Below, piece by piece: positions 59,956-64,000 of a DNA stretch of 64,000 nt. Every line of letters starts with the position of its first letter. Positions within the stretch are counted from its first letter, which is position 1. The stretch is from Candidatus Thiothrix anitrata (GTDB lineage: Bacteria; Pseudomonadota; Gammaproteobacteria; Thiotrichales; Thiotrichaceae). The DNA lies in contig NZ_CP072800.1 of assembly GCF_017901155.1 (NCBI RefSeq), forward strand, positions 3,313,283 through 3,377,282, read 5' to 3'. A program made the position numbers and the translations under genes. The notes under the pieces are model-generated. The model saw only the letters and a list, made by a program, of their open reading frames with translations. It made no database searches and was not told the origin of the DNA.

Positions 59956-61026
59956 CTACACAATCGCGGTCGCCTTAATCTGCGCAAACACCCCCATCCC
60001 CACCTTCAAGCCCATCACACTCGCGGATTTATGGGTAATGTGCGCCAGCAATGGCACGCCGCCCAGATTCAAACGCACCATCACCTGCCCCGCCACTGGT
60101 TGCGCCATGCCGGTAATACTCGCAGGCAACACATTAAGGATGCTAGTTTGCGCCGGTTGTTGCAGCGTCAAGCTGACATCACGGGCATATACCCGTAAAC
60201 GCACGCTCGCACCCACTGCCGCCGCCTGCTGATAAGGCAAGCTCAACACGCCGCCCGCAAACTGCACTTGACTAAGATGAAATTCCGGCTCATGCCCACA
60301 CACTTGTGCCTGTAACACGGTGGATGCCTGCTTGCTCTGTGCCATCGGAGAATCCAACTGTGTCAACGTTTCCGCTAGCGCCCCCGAAGCCACCACCCTG
60401 CCCGCCTCCAGCACCACCAAATGATCCGCAAGCCGAGTCACTTCCTGCGGCGAATGCGTCACGTACAGAATCGGAATATCGAGTTCGCGGTGCAAACGTT
60501 CCAGAAACGGCAGGATTTCGTGCTTGCGCTTGAGGTCGAGCGCGGCAAGCGGTTCATCCATCAACAACACTTGCGGCTTGAGGGCAAGTGCGCGGGCAAT
60601 GCCGACCCGCTGACGTTCGCCGCCAGAGAGTTGCCCAGGGATTTTATTCAGCAAATGTTCAATTCCCAGCATCGCCACAATCGCTGCCAATTCCGCGTCA
60701 TTGGCGGATTGCGCGGCACGTTTGCGCCCGTACTCAATATTCTTGCGTGCGCTCAAATGCGGAAACAGGCTGGCTTCCTGAAACACATACCCCAAGGGGC
60801 GTTGGTGCGTCGGCAAAAACACCCCGTTCGCGCTGTCTTGCCACACCTGCCCACGCACTTGCAAAAATCCGCTGTCCGGGCGTTGCAACCCTGCAATGCA
60901 GCGCAGCAAGGTGGTTTTGCCAGAACCGGAATGTCCAAACAATGCGGTTACGCCGCGCCTCGGTAATTGCAAATCGGTTGCCAGCGTAAAATCAGCAAAC
61001 TGTAAACGGAAACGTGCTTCGATCAT
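59956..61026 (-). CDS. modC: Molybdate ABC transporter ATP-binding protein
   Basis: The 356 residues have Walker A GHSGSGKTT near residue 30, Q-loop FQEASLFPHL, signature LSGGERQRVGIARAL and Walker B LLMDEPLAALDLKRK, then the C-terminal MOP domain (about 285-356, ASITGMAQPVAGQVMVRLNL) that binds molybdate and inhibits transport. It overlaps the modB stop as ATGA. With ModB and ModA it forms the high-affinity molybdate importer. Confidence 0.95.
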   Translation of the reverse strand: MIEARFRLQFADFTLATDLQLPRRGVTALFGHSGSGKTTLLRCIAGLQRPDSGFLQVRGQVWQDSANGVFLPTHQRPLGYVFQEASLFPHLSARKNIEYGRKRAAQSANDAELAAIVAMLGIEHLLNKIPGQLSGGERQRVGIARALALKPQVLLMDEPLAALDLKRKHEILPFLERLHRELDIPILYVTHSPQEVTRLADHLVVLEAGRVVASGALAETLTQLDSPMAQSKQASTVLQAQVCGHEPEFHLSQVQFAGGVLSLPYQQAAAVGASVRLRVYARDVSLTLQQPAQTSILNVLPASITGMAQPVAGQVMVRLNLGGVPLLAHITHKSASVMGLKVGMGVFAQIKATAIV

Positions 61027-61714
61027 ATTTTCACCGCCTTTTCCACATCCATTTTATGATTCATCAGGTGCATGGAAAACAACACCAAAAATGCAAACGC
61101 CACCATTAAGCCTGCCAGCCAATGCGCGTGGGTATATTGCATGGATTCCACATGGTTATAAATTTGCATCGATACCACCCGCGTCTGACCGGGGATATTG
61201 CCGCCGACCATCAGCACCACACCGAACTCACCGACAGTATGGGCAAATCCCAAAATTGTCGCTGTGAGAAACCCCCGCCGTGACAATGGCAATACCACGC
61301 TGAAAAACGCATCCAGCGGCGTTGCCCGCAATGTGCTTGCCGCCTCCATCAGGCGCATATCCAGCGTTTCAAACGCATTCTGAATCGGTTGCACCACAAA
61401 CGGCAGCGAATAAAACACCGATGCCACCAGCAAACCGGTAAAGGTAAACGGCAACGTCCCCCAACCCAAGAAATCGGTCAATTGCCCAATCGGCCTTTTG
61501 GCCCCAAGGTAATCAACAAATAAAACCCAATCACTGTCGGTGGCAATACAATCGGCAACGCCACCACCGCACTCAATGGAGCTTTCCACCAACGGCGAGT
61601 ACGCGCCAGATGCCATGCCAGTGGCGTACCGATTACCAACAAAATCAAGGTAGTCAATCCGGCTAATTTCACCGTAAGCCAAATGGCCGACCAGTCACTA
61701 GGGGACAACATCAT
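61023..61714 (-). pseudogene. modB: Molybdate ABC transporter permease, frameshifted
   Basis: The N-terminal piece (61714 to 61478) reads WLTVKLAGLTTLILLVIGTP and on to FYLLITLGPKGRLGN-stop. The rest continues in another frame as RPIGQLTDFLG, LVASVFYSLPFVVQPIQNAF and GEFGVVLMVGGNIPGQTR, the ModB EAA region. The shift lies at CCAAAAGGCC, about 61500. One added base would give GPKG-PIGQ and a 230-residue protein, the usual ModB size. It could be a deletion, an assembly error, or a -1 slip at AAAA. modA and modC are intact. Confidence 0.9.
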
Positions 61715-62542
<828 letters not shown>

Positions 62543-62608
62543 TTAGCTAGGTTGAATGCATGACGCAAATGATGTTCCAATACGCACTGACAGTCAAGGC
62601 ATACCACC

Positions 62609-63249
62609 ATGCAATTTGAACTTTTCATCCAGCTTTTAACCAGCTTTTAACCATACTCGCCACAGTCACGTTGGCAGCCAGTGGCGTTTTGCAAGCCGCA
62701 CGTTGCCAAATAGATTTCTTTGGCGCGTTGGTGTTGGCATTCATTTGTGCCTTGGGTGGCGGAACCTTGCGTGATGTCTTGATGGGAGCAACGCCCGTGT
62801 TTTGGCTGACGGATCTGCGTTATTTGTGGATTATCCTTGGCACTAGCTTGCTGATGATCGCACTTGTTCACAAAATCACGCCGGGCAAAGGCATTCGTGA
62901 GCGTTTGTTGGATATTGCGGATGCGGCAGGATTGGCGTTGTTTGCCATTTTGGGTACGCAAAAAGCCCTTCACTATGAACTGGTTGCCCCGGCTGCGGTG
63001 GTCATGGGTGTCGTCACCGGCATTGCAGGTGGCATGATTCGGGATGTGCTCACCCCCACAACACCCTTCGTGATGCGCGGTGAAATTTATGCCGTTGCCG
63101 CTATTCTCGGCGCTATCACTTACACACTCATGCGATTAATTTCACCTGAAGTTACCGCGATGTTGTTAGGCATGGCGGTGATTTTCCTGTTAAGACTGGC
63201 GGCGATTATTTGGCAGCTTAAAGTGCCGATGCTTAAATTTCGGGAGTAA
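62609..63249 (+). pseudogene. TRIC-family (UPF0126) cation channel-like protein, frameshifted by an 11-bp tandem duplication
   Basis: ATG 62609 opens a frame that stops after 13 codons at 62650. The remaining frame carries the family: DFFGALVLAFICALGGGTLRDVL, PVFWLTDLRYLWI, TGIAGGMIRDVLT and a Gly-rich repeat of the same kind in each half. Units 62629-62639 and 62640-62650 are both CCAGCTTTTAA; removing one makes a continuous 209-residue protein beginning MQFELFIQLLTILATVTL, the usual TRIC length. YadS-like proteins are membrane channels of disputed substrate. Confidence 0.92.
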
Positions 63250-64000
63250 TGTCCATTACCCACACGCCGACATCCAACGTTGCCCCCGGCGGCCCTACGT
63301 ATGCGCCTGCAATTGGCGGCACGGCTTCGGGCTGGCGTGCGACCGCGACCGCAATGTGATCTGTGCCGACGATTGCACCGATGGTCGGGTCAAAACCCTT
63401 CCATCCAGCACCGGGCAAAAACACTTCTGCCCACGCATGGGTTGCACCCAAATCGGTGGGCGAAGGCTGCGTGTGCAGATAACCACTGACAAAACGCGCC
63501 GCAAACCCCAAACGCCGCGCCGCTTCCATGAACAAATACGCCGAATCGCGACACGACCCCATACCGCGCTTGAGCGTGTCGGCAGCAGATTGCACCCCCG
63601 GCTCTTCGCGTGACTGATACACCAGCGTTTGCTGGATGCGCTCAGCAAGGCGTTGCAACAAGCTGTAGGTTTGCAGCTTTTCGCCGGGTTGCCAGATGCT
63701 TGCCACCCATTTTTCCAGCAGCTCACTACGCGGATCACCCGCCTGTCGGTAAGGCGACAACACCACCAGATCATCCGACAGGTAGGCGAACGGGTAATAC
63801 ATCGCGTAATCAGCCACCAAAAAATCCAGCGGAGCGTCGTTATATTGCTGAATAATAATAGTGCTTTCGATGGCTAGTTGGGTGGTCAGGGTTTGGAAGG
63901 TGGCTATTGCCACGGAATTGTCTTCGACATCACGATGCCAACGTAGGGTGGCGGGCGGGGTGATGTTTAAGCTTGAGGATTCGATGTGTAATTCATAGCC
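63233..64000 (-). CDS. Transglutaminase-like family protein (5' end outside window)
   Basis: The frame is open from 63235 to the right edge and reads in with HIESSSLNITPPATLRWHRD, the N-terminal domain of bacterial transglutaminase-like proteins. The catalytic triad region follows: GMGSCRDSAYLFMEAAR (Cys), GATHAWAEVFLPGAGW (His) and GFDPTIG (Asp). Such proteins are cysteine hydrolases or proteases, often next to circularly permuted ATP-grasp and alpha-E genes. The GTG at 63913 is an internal codon, not the start. It overlaps the TRIC gene by 17 bp. Confidence 0.85.
   Translation of the reverse strand, partial: GYELHIESSSLNITPPATLRWHRDVEDNSVAIATFQTLTTQLAIESTIIIQQYNDAPLDFLVADYAMYYPFAYLSDDLVVLSPYRQAGDPRSELLEKWVASIWQPGEKLQTYSLLQRLAERIQQTLVYQSREEPGVQSAADTLKRGMGSCRDSAYLFMEAARRLGFAARFVSGYLHTQPSPTDLGATHAWAEVFLPGAGWKGFDPTIGAIVGTDHIAVAVARQPEAVPPIAGAYVGPPGATLDVGVWVMDITPEI

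Overview
The window looks like a chromosomal segment of a gammaproteobacterium, most likely a Thiothrix-like member of the Thiotrichales. That placement rests on recall of the RhlB, ValS, PanBCD, RdgC, ModABC and ScpB sequences and on the mid-GC composition; no rRNA or tRNA is present to confirm it. Most of the window is ordinary core genome in short operons. AT-richer islands sit at about 21.9-24.3 kb (restriction-modification), 34.0-35.6 kb (a beta-propeller gene inside duplicated DNA) and 45.9-48.4 kb (orphan genes).

Layout. 0-6 kb: RDD, SpoIIM-like, DUF4129, DUF4350, MoxR and DUF58 genes, coupled by ATGA overlaps. 6-12 kb: a hemerythrin-like gene with an FNR-type box, mscL, creD, rhlB, and ATP-type pckA behind four helically phased palindromes. 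12-20.4 kb: two small secreted proteins, an oppABC-like peptide transporter, valS and an AEC transporter. 20.4-25.2 kb: an amine oxidase, a C5 methyltransferase facing a NotI-family endonuclease, and a secreted protein. 25.2-32.1 kb: a minus-strand group with a 1153-residue protein that I read as a candidate PPi-type PEP carboxykinase, a CobW-type GTPase, a periplasmic adaptor and a CADD-like di-metal oxidase.

32.2-45.5 kb: a YihY protein, the duplicated segment around a beta-propeller gene, CbbY, a TrpD2-like protein, a candidate structured RNA, panD-panC-panB and scpB. 45.5-50 kb: orphan genes, a MITE-like element, a VapBC-type toxin-antitoxin pair and rdgC. 50-57 kb: DUF1501 and DUF1800 genes, an IscR-like regulator with no cysteine, and a Sel1-repeat gene split by an IS110-family element whose leader may encode a bridge RNA. 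57-64 kb: moeB, a fumarylacetoacetase-family gene, twin hairpins with GGAGG-rich loops, a LysR regulator, modABC (modB frameshifted, modA tail made by a repeat), a TRIC-family gene broken by an 11-bp tandem duplication, and a partial transglutaminase-like gene.

Recent damage is a theme. The window holds an IS-interrupted gene, a frameshifted transporter subunit, a gene broken by a small duplication and a decayed gene copy. Two PEP carboxykinase candidates of different families occur in one window. moeB lies close to the molybdate transporter, linking molybdate uptake with molybdopterin synthesis.
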